Source: Acidimicrobiales bacterium
GTDB taxonomy: Bacteria; Actinomycetota; Acidimicrobiia; Acidimicrobiales; Aldehydirespiratoraceae
NCBI GenBank assembly: GCA_033344915.1
Contig: JAWPML010000001.1
Location: forward strand, 1,236,369-1,300,368
DNA length: 64,000 nucleotides
Reading direction: 5' to 3'
Shown here: positions 26,184-37,580 of the stretch, in pieces
Layout: each line of letters starts with the position of its first letter
Numbering within the stretch: the first letter of the stretch is position 1
Position numbers and translations under genes: made by a program
Notes under the pieces: generated by a model
What the model was told of the DNA's origin: nothing
What the model saw: only the letters and a program-made list of their open reading frames with translations
Databases searched by the model: none

Positions 26184-27474
26184 CCGACCGGCGCCCGTCC
26201 GCATCACCGATCTCGTCGCCCCGGAGTACCCGGAGGAGATCGCGGCGGCATTCGACATGGTCGCGCCGCTGGCCGACGCCCTCGACTGGTCGCCGGAGGC
26301 GATCCTCGGGCAGGCCGCGGCGGAGACCGGGCTCGACGACTTCGGCGACGATCTGCACGTGGAGCCGCTCAGCGTCCTCGCCGCGGCGATGATCGGGGAA
26401 GGGGAGTTGTCCACGCTCGGGCAGCTGTCGAACCACGGGACGCTCGTGGCCCACGCCAAGCAGAAGCTGTTGGCCGTCGACCTCCTGAAGCGTCACCCGG
26501 AGATCCACGAGATCGAGATCGATCGGCCCGTGGTGATCGCGGGCCAGGGTCGTACGGGCACGACCCACCTCCACAACCTGATGTCGTCGGACGCCGGCTT
26601 TCGCACGATGCCGTACTGGGAGAGCCTCGAGCCGGTCCCGCCGCGCGCCGAGCAGGGGACCCACCACGGCACCGACTTCCGCTCGGACCCCCGCTACCAG
26701 CGCTGCGCCGAGACCCTCGCCGGCCTCAACGGTGCGTTGCCCTACTTCACGCGCATGCACGACATGTACCCCGAACACGTCCACGAGGAGATCGCCCTCC
26801 TCGCGATCGTCTACGGCGGCATGGCCCCGGAGACCATGGCGGTCATGCCCACGTGGCGGGACTGGTACCTCGCCAGCGACCAGGTGCCGTACTACGCGTT
26901 CATGAAGACGATGCTCCAGATCATGACGTTCCTCGGTCGGGGGACCGAGCGGGAGGCCGATCGCTGGCTGCTCAAGTCGCCCCAACACGTCGAACGGCTC
27001 GGCGACCTGATCACCGTGTTCCCCGATGCGACCGTCGTCTGCACCCACCGCGACCCGGTGGCTGTCGCGAAGTCGATGTCCACCATGCTGACCTACACCT
27101 CACGCATGAGCCGTGACCCGGAGAAGCTGGTGGACGTGGGCCGCTACTGGATCGACCGGATGGCGCGCATGTTCCGGTCGATGGCCGAGGACCGGCATCT
27201 CGTGCCCGCCGGTCAGTCGGTCGACATCCGCTTCCACGAGTTCATGGCCGACGACATCGCCACGGTCGAGCGCATCTACGCACTCGCGGACCAGCGCTTC
27301 GACGAGTCGACGCGAGCGGCGATGGACGCCTACATGGCGGACCACCCGCGGGGCGTGCACGGAAGCGTGACGTACCACATCGAGGAGGACTTCGGCGTCG
27401 ACACGGAGGCGCTCGCCGCCGACCTCGCGTTCTACGTCGACCGCTTCGGCGTGAAGGTCGAGGCCCCACGCTGA
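26173..27474 (+). CDS. sulfotransferase-family protein
   Basis: 433 aa. The PAPS-binding P-loop GQGRTGTTHLHN is near residue 122. The 3'-phosphate-binding stretch follows the usual layout at WLLKSPQHVERLGDL and VVCTHRDPVAVAKSM, where the Arg-Asp-Pro motif is characteristic. Such proteins move sulfate from PAPS to an alcohol or amine of lipids, glycans or small metabolites. It overlaps the VOC gene by 11 nt and shares one base with the next start (TGATG), so the operon is tightly coupled. The acceptor is unknown; large families of these occur in mycobacteria and marine Acidimicrobiia. Confidence 0.85.
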   Translation: MATDRPAPVRITDLVAPEYPEEIAAAFDMVAPLADALDWSPEAILGQAAAETGLDDFGDDLHVEPLSVLAAAMIGEGELSTLGQLSNHGTLVAHAKQKLLAVDLLKRHPEIHEIEIDRPVVIAGQGRTGTTHLHNLMSSDAGFRTMPYWESLEPVPPRAEQGTHHGTDFRSDPRYQRCAETLAGLNGALPYFTRMHDMYPEHVHEEIALLAIVYGGMAPETMAVMPTWRDWYLASDQVPYYAFMKTMLQIMTFLGRGTEREADRWLLKSPQHVERLGDLITVFPDATVVCTHRDPVAVAKSMSTMLTYTSRMSRDPEKLVDVGRYWIDRMARMFRSMAEDRHLVPAGQSVDIRFHEFMADDIATVERIYALADQRFDESTRAAMDAYMADHPRGVHGSVTYHIEEDFGVDTEALAADLAFYVDRFGVKVEAPR

Positions 27475-28670
27475 TGGCTGCGATCGCGAATCCGGACTCG
27501 CTCACGGACGACGAACTGATCCGGGCGGTGAGCGAGGTGTTGTCGGTCGACCGCACGCTCGACAACTCGTTCGTGCTCCACTCGCCGCTCGAACTGCTGG
27601 CTCGGGCCGATCTGCTCAAGCGGGTGTCGCCGGCGGCGCGCGACGGCGCCCGGGCCCGGCTGGTCAGCCTCGCCGAGATCCACCACGGGAGCGGTGACCC
27701 GATCCCGCTCCCCGAGATGCCGGGGGACGGGGACGTCGACGTGCTGCTCGGTGCGATCGGGGCGGGAGACGTCGATCGCGCCGATGCCATCGCGATGGCG
27801 CTCCTGCCGGAAGCGGACGTCGCCGACGTCTGTCGGCTTCTGGCCCCCGCCACGGTGCGGGCCGCGGCCGCGGCGGCCCACGCGCCGATCCTGCTCGGCA
27901 ACTGGCCCCGCACGACGGCGCACGCCTCGCTCGACCCCCGGTTCGTGCGGGGGATCGTGCGGCGGCTCACCCGCAGTCCGGACGTGCGCTTCGATCTACC
28001 CCATCCGAACGCGAGCCGGCAGCCGGGTTCCGCCGAGGATCTCGACGCGGCCCTGCGCTCGGTGCCTCGCCTCGGCAGTCCCGGTTGGGGCATCTACGCC
28101 CTCGTCCAGCAGGCGGAGTCATCCGGCCTGATGGCGGACATGCCGGCAATCGGGCCGGCCGGTGTCGACGTCGACGACGCCTTCCGGGTGCTCTTCCGCG
28201 TGGCGGCGACATCGATGGTGCTCGGTGACGAGGAGGCGGCGCCCTACGAGTGGACCCACTGCCTCTCGCTGCCGATCGGCGTCTGGCTCTCGGCCCGCGC
28301 CCACGCCGACCCCCACGAGGCGCTCGATGTGGCGGTCACCCACGTCGTCGGCTTCCGCGCCGCGTTCGGCGACGGCGCGCTGGGCCGGTACGAACCGGCC
28401 GCGCCCGAGTCACCGCTCGGGGAGGCGCTCGACGAGGGTCCCGCCGTGGCCGCGGCAGCTGCGTTCCACGCGCCGGATCACGCCGACGCGATGGCCCTGC
28501 TGATCGACGCGGTGGCGGGCGAGCACGACGCCCATCTCGTCAAGTACGTCCATGCTGCGCTGGACGCGACCGCGGCTGACCCCGCGAACGCGGCGCTCTA
28601 TCGCGCCGCGGCCGCGCACCTCGCGGCGTGGTGGCGGCAGAACCCGCCGGACGACGACCCGCTGGCCTGA
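27474..28670 (+). CDS. uncharacterised alpha-helical protein, possibly questin-oxidase-like
   Basis: 398 aa, almost all helical and Ala/Asp rich, with no signal peptide or membrane segment. Features that stand out are LDNSFVLHSPLELLARADLL at the N-terminus, YEWTHCLSLPIGVW near residue 260 and HDAHLVKYVHAALD near residue 350, then a row of Ala-rich helices. The His-bearing pattern and the length are reminiscent of the questin oxidase family (Baeyer-Villiger-like enzymes), but I cannot confirm it. It shares a base with the sulfotransferase stop and so is translated from the same message. The function is not assigned. Confidence 0.7.
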   Translation: MAAIANPDSLTDDELIRAVSEVLSVDRTLDNSFVLHSPLELLARADLLKRVSPAARDGARARLVSLAEIHHGSGDPIPLPEMPGDGDVDVLLGAIGAGDVDRADAIAMALLPEADVADVCRLLAPATVRAAAAAAHAPILLGNWPRTTAHASLDPRFVRGIVRRLTRSPDVRFDLPHPNASRQPGSAEDLDAALRSVPRLGSPGWGIYALVQQAESSGLMADMPAIGPAGVDVDDAFRVLFRVAATSMVLGDEEAAPYEWTHCLSLPIGVWLSARAHADPHEALDVAVTHVVGFRAAFGDGALGRYEPAAPESPLGEALDEGPAVAAAAAFHAPDHADAMALLIDAVAGEHDAHLVKYVHAALDATAADPANAALYRAAAAHLAAWWRQNPPDDDPLA

Positions 28671-28689
28671 GCCGAGCGGTCGCCGAGGG

Positions 28690-29895
28690 TCAGATCGAGA
28701 CGCTGAACGGCGGCGGCTCGGCCTCGTTCACGATCGGGTCCACGTCGTTGTTGAACATCGGGAACTTGCGCTCGGCCTTCTCCCGGAACCGGGTGGTCGA
28801 GTGCACCGGGTCCTTGTCGAACTCCGGGATCACGTGCTTGCCGAAGACCTCGATCATCTCGATGGTCTGCTCGTGGGTCAGGCCCTCGTCCGGTGTGCCG
28901 AAGACCACCTGGTCGCAACCGACGTTCTGGTAGGCCTCGACCTGCTGGCAGACCTCTTCGGGGTTGCCACACAGCATGTAGCCGGCCTCGATCGCCGCGT
29001 CGAGCATCTCGTCGTCGAGCTCGAACCGCTCCCGCTTCTTGGGCCAGATGATCGCATCGGGGCTCTTCGGCATGGAGTCGTGGTAGAGGTTCACCATCGT
29101 GACGCGGTAGCCACGCACGTTGCTCTTCGCAATGGCCCGGGCCTCCTCGCGGTCCTCGAGGCAGAGCACGGCGTTGGTCATCATCACGTTGTTGTTCTGG
29201 TACTGGCCGATCTGGTCGGTGACGTTCTCCGACGCCTCCTTGTAGGCCTCGACCCGTCCCTTGAGGTTGTGGATGGGCTCGAAGTTGAAGGCGATGGCGC
29301 CGATGCCGTGGGAGCCGGCCTTCGCGAAGGTCGCGGGGTTGCCGCACGCGACCCAGATGGGCGGGTGGCCCGTGCCGTACGGCTTCGGGAGGATGTTGTG
29401 GGGCGTGGGCACCGAGAAGTGCTCGCCGTGGTGCGAGTAGTCCTTCTGTTCCCACATGCGGGGGATCTCGTGGGCGACCTCGTCCCACATGGCCTTCGTC
29501 TGGCTCAGCTCCGTGCCGTTGAAGGTGGCGACCTCGTGGCTGCCCGCCCCACGGCCGGTGCCGAACTCGAATCGACCCTCGGTGAGGTGATCCATCATCG
29601 CGGCCCGCTCCGCGATGCGAGCCGGGTGGACCTTCGTGGTCGGGAACGAGGTGATCGCCGAGCCGATGTGGATCCGCTCGGTCTTGGCGGCGACATACCC
29701 CATGAACGGGTAGGGGGCCGACATGTGGCTGTACTCGGTCAGGGCGTGGTGCTCACCGAACCAGGTGTACTTCCAGTTGAACGAGTCGGCGTGGACCGCG
29801 TACTCGGCCTCTCGCATGAGCATGAGGTGCTCGCTGGCCGGGTCGTGGGCCGCGGGACCGGGCAGGTACCCGTTGAAGAAGAGGCCGAACTCCAT
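28690..29895 (-). CDS. LLM-class flavin-dependent oxidoreductase
   Basis: 401 aa. Luciferase-like TIM barrel: YTWFGEHHALTEYSHMSAPY is the classic EHH motif of the alkanal monooxygenase-like group, GSAITSFPTTKVHPARIAER and LTEGRFEFGTGRGAGSHE follow, then PPIWVACGNPATFAKAG. These use FMNH2 or F420. The ATG has AGGAG 9 nt upstream. It is the first gene of its transcript, convergent with the operon at 25261-28670 with 19 nt between. The substrate is unknown; a second protein of this group is at 57309. Confidence 0.85.
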   Translation of the reverse strand: MEFGLFFNGYLPGPAAHDPASEHLMLMREAEYAVHADSFNWKYTWFGEHHALTEYSHMSAPYPFMGYVAAKTERIHIGSAITSFPTTKVHPARIAERAAMMDHLTEGRFEFGTGRGAGSHEVATFNGTELSQTKAMWDEVAHEIPRMWEQKDYSHHGEHFSVPTPHNILPKPYGTGHPPIWVACGNPATFAKAGSHGIGAIAFNFEPIHNLKGRVEAYKEASENVTDQIGQYQNNNVMMTNAVLCLEDREEARAIAKSNVRGYRVTMVNLYHDSMPKSPDAIIWPKKRERFELDDEMLDAAIEAGYMLCGNPEEVCQQVEAYQNVGCDQVVFGTPDEGLTHEQTIEMIEVFGKHVIPEFDKDPVHSTTRFREKAERKFPMFNNDVDPIVNEAEPPPFSVSI

Positions 29896-29947
29896 TGAGG
29901 TGTCTCCTAGGAACTAGAACGCGTTCTGGTTTGAGAGTAGCGCAGGA

Positions 29948-30763
29948 TCAGGTGCCCGTGAAGTCGGGCGTGCGCTTCTCCGCGAAGGCCTTCGGGCCCT
30001 CCTTTGCATCATTGCTCGCGAAGACGGCCTGCCCGTAGTCCCACTCGTGATGTAGGGCTTCGTCGAGGCCCATGCCGTCGGTCTCGTGCAGGGTGCGGGT
30101 GATCGCCGCCGTCGACAGGGGACCGTTCGCGGCGACGACGTGGGCGATCTCGAGCGCCTTGTCGAGCGCCTCGCCGTCGGGCACGACATGGCCGATCAAG
30201 CCGATGTCCTTGGCCTCGGGTGCGAGGATGTGCTTGCCGGTCAGGAGGATCTCGGCGGCCTGGGTGTAGGGGATCTGGCGGGGGAGACGCACCGCGGAAC
30301 CACCCATGGGATACAGCGACCAGCGCGCCTCGCTGACACCGAAGCGAGCGCTCTCTCCGGCGACGCGGATCTCCATCGCCTGGAGCAGTTCGGTGCCGCC
30401 GGCGATGGCGACGCCCTCGACGGCCGCGACGATCGGCTTCGTGGGGCGGTAGTGACGGAACAGCGCCTTGTAGACGATGTCGGGGTCCTCGGCCATGCGG
30501 GCCGCGGTGTCCATCGGATCGCCGTCCTCCGCGTCGCCCGCCATGGCCCGGAGGTCGGCACCGGCACAGAAGTTCCCGCCGGCACCGGTCACGACGATGC
30601 AGCGGATGTCGGGATCGTTCGACGCCTCCTCGTAGGCATCGAACATGCGGATCAGCATCGCCCCCGAGAGCGCGTTGAATCGTGCGGGTCGGTTCATCGT
30701 GAGGATCAGGACGTGACCGTCCCGCTCGACGAGGAGGTCGTGGTTCTCGGTGTCGCCAGCCAT
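29948..30763 (-). CDS. enoyl-CoA hydratase/isomerase (crotonase family)
   Basis: 271 aa. The oxyanion-hole strands are seen as ARFNALSGAMLIRM and GAGGNFCAGADLRAMAGD. The second active-site segment is VAAVEGVAIAGGTELLQAMEIRVAGE, where Gly-Gly-Thr-Glu places the usual Glu (position of Glu144 in the family). The helix after it carries FGVSEARWSLYPMGGSAVRL. It should hydrate or isomerise an enoyl-CoA in beta-oxidation. The ATG at 30763 follows a -10 hexamer; an upstream ATG at 30787 has none. It lies between an LLM enzyme and gcvP on the same strand. Confidence 0.88.
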   Translation of the reverse strand: MAGDTENHDLLVERDGHVLILTMNRPARFNALSGAMLIRMFDAYEEASNDPDIRCIVVTGAGGNFCAGADLRAMAGDAEDGDPMDTAARMAEDPDIVYKALFRHYRPTKPIVAAVEGVAIAGGTELLQAMEIRVAGESARFGVSEARWSLYPMGGSAVRLPRQIPYTQAAEILLTGKHILAPEAKDIGLIGHVVPDGEALDKALEIAHVVAANGPLSTAAITRTLHETDGMGLDEALHHEWDYGQAVFASNDAKEGPKAFAEKRTPDFTGT

Positions 30764-30771
30764 GGTCGCGG

Positions 30772-30777
30772 AACCTA
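30772..30777 (-). promoter_or_regulatory. -10 hexamer, leaderless start of the enoyl-CoA hydratase gene
   Basis: TAGGTT on the minus strand, 8 nt before the ATG at 30763; it supports that start over the ATG at 30787. Confidence 0.5.
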
Positions 30778-30809
30778 TCCCCGGCACTGGGATCGGGCCA
30801 GACGGACGG

Positions 30810-33695
<2,886 letters not shown>

Positions 33696-33727
33696 GGGAA
33701 CTCCGGGCGTCGTCGCTGAGGGTTCCC
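33696..33727 (-). promoter_or_regulatory. start-site hairpin, possible expression platform of the glycine riboswitch
   Basis: On the minus strand GGGAAC (33727-33722) can pair with GTTCCC (33701-33696), which ends one base before the gcvP ATG. The ribosome-binding GGAG lies in and beside this stem. This fits control of translation initiation rather than a terminator; no U-tract is present. Confidence 0.5.
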
Positions 33728-33737
33728 CGCTCGGTCC

Positions 33738-33915
33738 GGAGGCCTGAGAGCTTCACGTCGACGAGTCGGCGCTTTCCCCTTCGGCGGGTGGACGAGCCAC
33801 CACTCTCCCGAGACGTCCACGTGACGGCGGTCAGGGTGCCTGAGAGGTTCCCGGGGAGGTTGCTCCTTCGGCGGCCGCCCGGGTCCGAGGACCCGACCGA
33901 CGCTCTCCCGCCATC
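33738..33915 (-). ncRNA. tandem glycine riboswitch upstream of gcvP
   Basis: Two glycine aptamers in series on the minus strand. Aptamer I spans about 33915-33836: GGCGGGAGAG at its 5' side, CCGAAGGAGCAA in the middle and CCTCTCAGGCACC at its 3' side. Aptamer II spans about 33813-33738: TCGGGAGAG, CCGAAGGGGAAAG and CTCTCAGGCC. The GGGAGAG...CCGAAGG...CTCTCAGG set is the hallmark of the class, and the two-copy form with a short linker (about 20 nt) is the usual cooperative design. Binding of glycine should turn on gcvP. This accounts for nearly all of the 256-nt gap between gcvP and the next gene. Confidence 0.95.
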
Positions 33916-33951
33916 ACAGACGACGTGGGGTCGACGGTAACAGGATCGTCG

Positions 33952-34752
33952 TCAGGACAGTTCGATCAGCAGGAAGATCATGCCGATCGCGTTCACGTAG
34001 ATGTGGGCGAAGATGGACGCCCCGATCCGGCCGGTGGCGATGCGGCCGAGGCCGATGACGGCACCCAGCACGAAGAGGATCGGGGTGCGCCAGGGCTCGA
34101 AGTGGGCGACGGCGAACACCAGGCTCGTGATGGCGAGGGTGGACCACTGGTTGAACCCACGCTTCTCGAGTGCACTCCACCACAGGCCGCGGAAGACGAC
34201 CTCCTCGATGACCGGGATCGCGGTCGCGCCGAGGAACGCCAACAGGTAGATCCACACGGACAGGCCGCTGCTCTCGCCATCGGAGTCCTCGATGAGGTCG
34301 GCGACCGCGGCGGACGGTTCCTCGCCGAAGAGTTCGACCATCGCGGCCGCGGTGATGCCGGCGAGGATCAACGCCGAGATGCAGAGTGCGGCGCCGACGG
34401 CCGCGTCGCTGAAGGTGATCCGGGCCCGGAGGTCGGCGACCAATCCCTCGCCCTTGGCGTTGGCGGCCCAGGCGACATAGATGAACTGGCAGGCGGCCGG
34501 GACCACGACGAGCAGTGGGAGCCACGGCCCGTCGAGCGTGGCGTCGACGCCCTCGACGATGGCGAACGCGAGGCCGAGGACGAGCGACGTGGTGAAGAAG
34601 ATGACGAACGCCAGCACGGCGTCGGGCAGGCCCCAGCGGGAGCGTTCGTGGTCGTAGACGTGGGCTCCGAGCCCCGCCGCGAGCGATCCCCGTGGTGGGG
34701 GAGGTGGCGGGAGGCGCGGGGGCGGCGGCGGAGGTGGTGGGAGCGGCGCCAT
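33952..34752 (-). CDS. CPBP-family intramembrane protease with proline-rich N-terminus
   Basis: 266 aa. A run of prolines and a few Arg (residues 4-20) is followed by several membrane helices (VLAFVIFFTTSLVLGLAFA and more). The CAAX-protease/Abi motifs are present: PVIEEVVFRGLWW (EExxxR), FAVAHFEPW (FxxxH) and a final SIFAHIYVNAIGMIF (HxxxN). Members cleave inside membranes or act in bacteriocin self-immunity and protein sorting. The start is 6 nt after the stop of the 34759 gene. The Pro-rich head is likely cytoplasmic and of unknown use. Confidence 0.8.
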   Translation of the reverse strand: MAPLPPPPPPPPRLPPPPPPRGSLAAGLGAHVYDHERSRWGLPDAVLAFVIFFTTSLVLGLAFAIVEGVDATLDGPWLPLLVVVPAACQFIYVAWAANAKGEGLVADLRARITFSDAAVGAALCISALILAGITAAAMVELFGEEPSAAVADLIEDSDGESSGLSVWIYLLAFLGATAIPVIEEVVFRGLWWSALEKRGFNQWSTLAITSLVFAVAHFEPWRTPILFVLGAVIGLGRIATGRIGASIFAHIYVNAIGMIFLLIELS

Positions 34753-34758
34753 GGCGAT

Positions 34759-35904
34759 CTACGGGTGGACGTCGCCCCGATCGGTGAGGTCCATCTTCTC
34801 GAACGGGCCGAAGAAGCCGTGCTCGTAGAGCCCGTAGCCGGTCCTGCCGTCGTAGGTGAACTCGCCGACCGAGTCGACGACGCCGTACTGGGCGAGGGCG
34901 CGGATCTCGTCGACCTGGTAGTGGAGGCCCTGGACCACCTCCTCGTCTCCCTGCCACATGCCGTGGCGCCAGTCCTCGTCCATGCCGTAGCCCGTGCCGA
35001 GGGAGATGAAGTTCGTGAGCAGCGGCTTGCACTCGACGGTGATGGGGCCCTCGGGCGCCTCGGGGAAGGTGATGCGGCTGCCGGACAGGAGCCGGGTGCC
35101 GGAGATCATGTCGTGGTCCCACACCGGATGGCCGAGCCACTCGGGCTCGCGGGCCGGGTCCTTCCAGACCCGCATCGCCTCCTCCAGCGGCCGGTCCTCC
35201 GACGGCTCCTCGTGGCACATGTAGATGATCGAGTGATCGCCGAAGTCCATCGGCATGTAGTTCCACATCCCGGCCATCACGTTGAGGTCCTGGCGGATGC
35301 CGTCTGGCTGCTTCTCGCCGACCGGGCGCACGCCCCACGAACGGTCCCGTGACCCGCCGCAGCGGTCGGGCGTGACCTCGAACGTCTCGTCGCCGATCGT
35401 GATCGACCCCTCCCACCGTCCGCACTGGGCGAAGCGCTGGGTGTCGAACACGACGGTGCCCTTCTTGCGGAGGTACTGACGGGGTTCCTCGAACGCCGGG
35501 TGGCTGCCGGTCCAGGTGACGTCCATCGAGATGTCGGCCGGGTTCTCGGGTTCGACGACGACGCGGAGCTTGTGGAGCGGCTCGATGATCTCGATCCGCA
35601 GCGGACCGACCGAGACGTCCATCCGATCGACCAGCGGCTTGGACGCCCGCATGACGCGCTGCTCGTTGCCGCGCGTGACCGCCAGGAATGCGTCCGTGGT
35701 ACCCAGATTCGGGTACTGGCCGAGCCCGAAGATCGCGAAGTACTCGTCCGAACTCGGGTGGAGGTTGAAGTAGTAGCGGTCGTAGAAGTTGCGATCGCTC
35801 GTGGCGGCGTGGCGGATGTATTCGGAGGTCTGGTGGACCGGGTAGTCGTCCCAGCCGGAGATGCTCTGGTTGTGTTCGGACGGAGGTCCGGCGCTGGCGT
35901 TCAT
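34759..35904 (-). CDS. uncharacterised protein, CrtC/AttH-like calycin fold suspected
   Basis: 381 aa, no signal peptide and no membrane segment. Rich in Trp, Tyr and Gly with alternating strands: YYFNLHPSSDEYFAIFGLGQ, LRIEIIEPLHKLRVVVE, then GGSRDRSWGVRPVGE, FGDHSIIYMCHE and GYGMDEDWRHGMWQG. The RDRSWGVR motif and two repeated beta-rich halves fit the group of lipocalin-like proteins that includes hydroxyneurosporene synthase-related families, common in mycobacteria and marine actinobacteria but not understood. It is leaderless by its -10 hexamer and is followed by the CPBP protease gene. I do not assign a function. Confidence 0.7.
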   Translation of the reverse strand: MNASAGPPSEHNQSISGWDDYPVHQTSEYIRHAATSDRNFYDRYYFNLHPSSDEYFAIFGLGQYPNLGTTDAFLAVTRGNEQRVMRASKPLVDRMDVSVGPLRIEIIEPLHKLRVVVEPENPADISMDVTWTGSHPAFEEPRQYLRKKGTVVFDTQRFAQCGRWEGSITIGDETFEVTPDRCGGSRDRSWGVRPVGEKQPDGIRQDLNVMAGMWNYMPMDFGDHSIIYMCHEEPSEDRPLEEAMRVWKDPAREPEWLGHPVWDHDMISGTRLLSGSRITFPEAPEGPITVECKPLLTNFISLGTGYGMDEDWRHGMWQGDEEVVQGLHYQVDEIRALAQYGVVDSVGEFTYDGRTGYGLYEHGFFGPFEKMDLTDRGDVHP

Positions 35905-35912
35905 GACCGCGG

Positions 35913-35918
35913 ACGCTA
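35913..35918 (-). promoter_or_regulatory. -10 hexamer, leaderless start of the 34759-35904 gene
   Basis: TAGCGT on the minus strand, 8 nt before the ATG at 35904. On the plus strand a separate TACTCT (35924-35929) could start the mRNA for the gene at 35959 with a leader of about 23 nt carrying GGGGGA. Confidence 0.5.
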
Positions 35919-35958
35919 CCCGGTACTCTGACGAGCGTCAGATCCCGAAGGGGGACCC

Positions 35959-36393
35959 GTGAAGACCCGAGTGCCGGTTGTCGAAGGCATGTTCACCATG
36001 GACGAGGAGCCGCATCTCATCGGCGGCAAGGTCCCCGGTCGAGACACCTATTTCTTCCCCAAGCATGTCGCCGGCGGTGATCCCGCCGCCGTCGGGGCCG
36101 AGCTGGAAGAGGTCGAGTTGAGCCGCACCGGCACGGTCTGGAGTTACACCACGTCGGACTACGCACCGCCCCCGCCGTTCGTGGCGAACACCGACCCCTA
36201 CGAGCCGATCACCATCGCGGCGGTCGAGCTCGAGAAGGAGCAGATGGTGGTGCTCGGCCAGTGCGTGCAGGGGATCACCCCCGACGACCTGACCGTGGGC
36301 ACGCCGGTGGAGCTGGTCGTCGACACGCTCTACGAGGACGACGAGAACGAGTACGTGGTGTGGAAGTGGAAGCCGCTGGAGGCGAGCAACTGA
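35959..36393 (+). CDS. DUF35 OB-fold protein with degenerate zinc ribbon (thiolase partner)
   Basis: 144 aa. The layout is that of the OB-fold/zinc-ribbon proteins that partner thiolase-like enzymes: an N-terminal ribbon region (HLIGGKVPGRDTYFFPKHV) followed by an OB fold (GTVWSYTTSDYAPPPPF, GTPVELVVDTLYEDDENEY). The four cysteines of the normal ribbon are missing, so it cannot bind zinc in the usual way. It shares one base with the start of the thiolase gene (TGATG). Such pairs act in steroid side-chain and acyl-CoA retro-aldol steps. GTG start with GGGGGA upstream. Confidence 0.78.
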   Translation: MKTRVPVVEGMFTMDEEPHLIGGKVPGRDTYFFPKHVAGGDPAAVGAELEEVELSRTGTVWSYTTSDYAPPPPFVANTDPYEPITIAAVELEKEQMVVLGQCVQGITPDDLTVGTPVELVVDTLYEDDENEYVVWKWKPLEASN

Positions 36394-37580
36394 TGGAAGA
36401 GATCGCAATCCTCGGTGTCGGCATGCACCCCTGGGGCAAGTGGGGCCGCAACTTCGTCGACTACGGCTCGGTGGCGGCGCGTGAGGCGCTCGACGACGCC
36501 GGTGTGGACTGGAACGACGTCGGGTTCGTCAGCGGCGCCATCACGGTGCGTTGTGGCTATCCCGGCTATGTCTCCGGATCCACCTTCGCCCGGGCGCTCG
36601 GGTTCAACGGCGCGCAGGTCGCGTCGTCCTACGCCGCCTGTGCGTCCGGCGCGACGGCTCTCCAGGTCGCCCGCGGGCAGATCCTCTCCGGCGCCACGGA
36701 TGTGGCGTTGATCGTCGGCGCCGACACGACGCCGAAGGGGTTCCTGGCCCCCAACGAGGGCGACCGTCCCGACGACATGGACTGGCTGCGGTTCAAGCTG
36801 ATCGGCGCCACCAACCCCGTCTACTTCGGACTCCAGGCCCGCCGGCGCATGGACCTGTACGGGGCGACGAGTGACGACTTCGCCCGGGTCAAGGTGAAGA
36901 ACTCGCGCCACTCGGTGCACAACCCCCGGGCCCGGTTCACCAAGGAGTACGACATCGATGACGTGAAGAACTCGCCCGTCGTCTCCGATCCGCTGCGCCT
37001 GCTCGACATCTGCGCCACCTCCGACGGCGGCGCCGCGATCGTCGTGTCGTCGATGGAGTACGCCAAGGCCCACGGCCACGCGAACCCGGTCAAGGTCGCC
37101 GGTATCTCCACCGTCACGCCCACCTTCCCCGACACGGTCATCGACCTGCCCTACATCGCCACGGACTCCGCAGGGGCGACCAGTCGCCCCGAGCGCGGCT
37201 TCAAGCAGTCGATCGGCGACCGGGTCTACGCCGAGGCGGGGCTCGGACCGGACGACGTCGACGTCGCCGAGGTCTACGACCTGTCGTCGGCGCTCGAGCT
37301 CGACTGGTACGAGCAGCTCGGGTTCTGCGCCGAGGGCGACGCCGAGAAGCTGCTCAACGACGGGGTCACCACCGTCGGCGGCCGGCTGCCGGTCAACCCG
37401 TCCGGCGGTCTCGGCGCGTTCGGTGAAGCTGTGCCCGCCCAGGCGATCGCCCAGGTGTGCGAGCTCACCTGGCAGCTGCGGGGCCAGGCGGAGGGACGTC
37501 AGGTCGAGGGCGCGAAGGTCGGCATCACGGCGAACCAGGGACTGTTCGGCCACGGCTCGAGCGTGCTGGTGCGCACGTGA
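36393..37580 (+). CDS. thiolase-family protein (SCP-x/lipid-transfer type)
   Basis: 395 aa. IAILGVGMHPWGKWGRNFVD is the start of the non-decarboxylating thiolase-like group paired with DUF35 proteins. The nucleophile Cys should be in SSYAACASGATALQVA. RRMDLYGATSDDFARVKVKN and CATSDGGAAIVVSS follow, and the C-terminal GLFGHGSSVLV corresponds to the last catalytic loop. Members include Ltp2-type aldolases and SCP-2 thiolases for steroid side chains. It forms an operon with DUF35 upstream and a crotonase downstream (GTGA overlap at 37577). Confidence 0.83.
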   Translation: MEEIAILGVGMHPWGKWGRNFVDYGSVAAREALDDAGVDWNDVGFVSGAITVRCGYPGYVSGSTFARALGFNGAQVASSYAACASGATALQVARGQILSGATDVALIVGADTTPKGFLAPNEGDRPDDMDWLRFKLIGATNPVYFGLQARRRMDLYGATSDDFARVKVKNSRHSVHNPRARFTKEYDIDDVKNSPVVSDPLRLLDICATSDGGAAIVVSSMEYAKAHGHANPVKVAGISTVTPTFPDTVIDLPYIATDSAGATSRPERGFKQSIGDRVYAEAGLGPDDVDVAEVYDLSSALELDWYEQLGFCAEGDAEKLLNDGVTTVGGRLPVNPSGGLGAFGEAVPAQAIAQVCELTWQLRGQAEGRQVEGAKVGITANQGLFGHGSSVLVRT

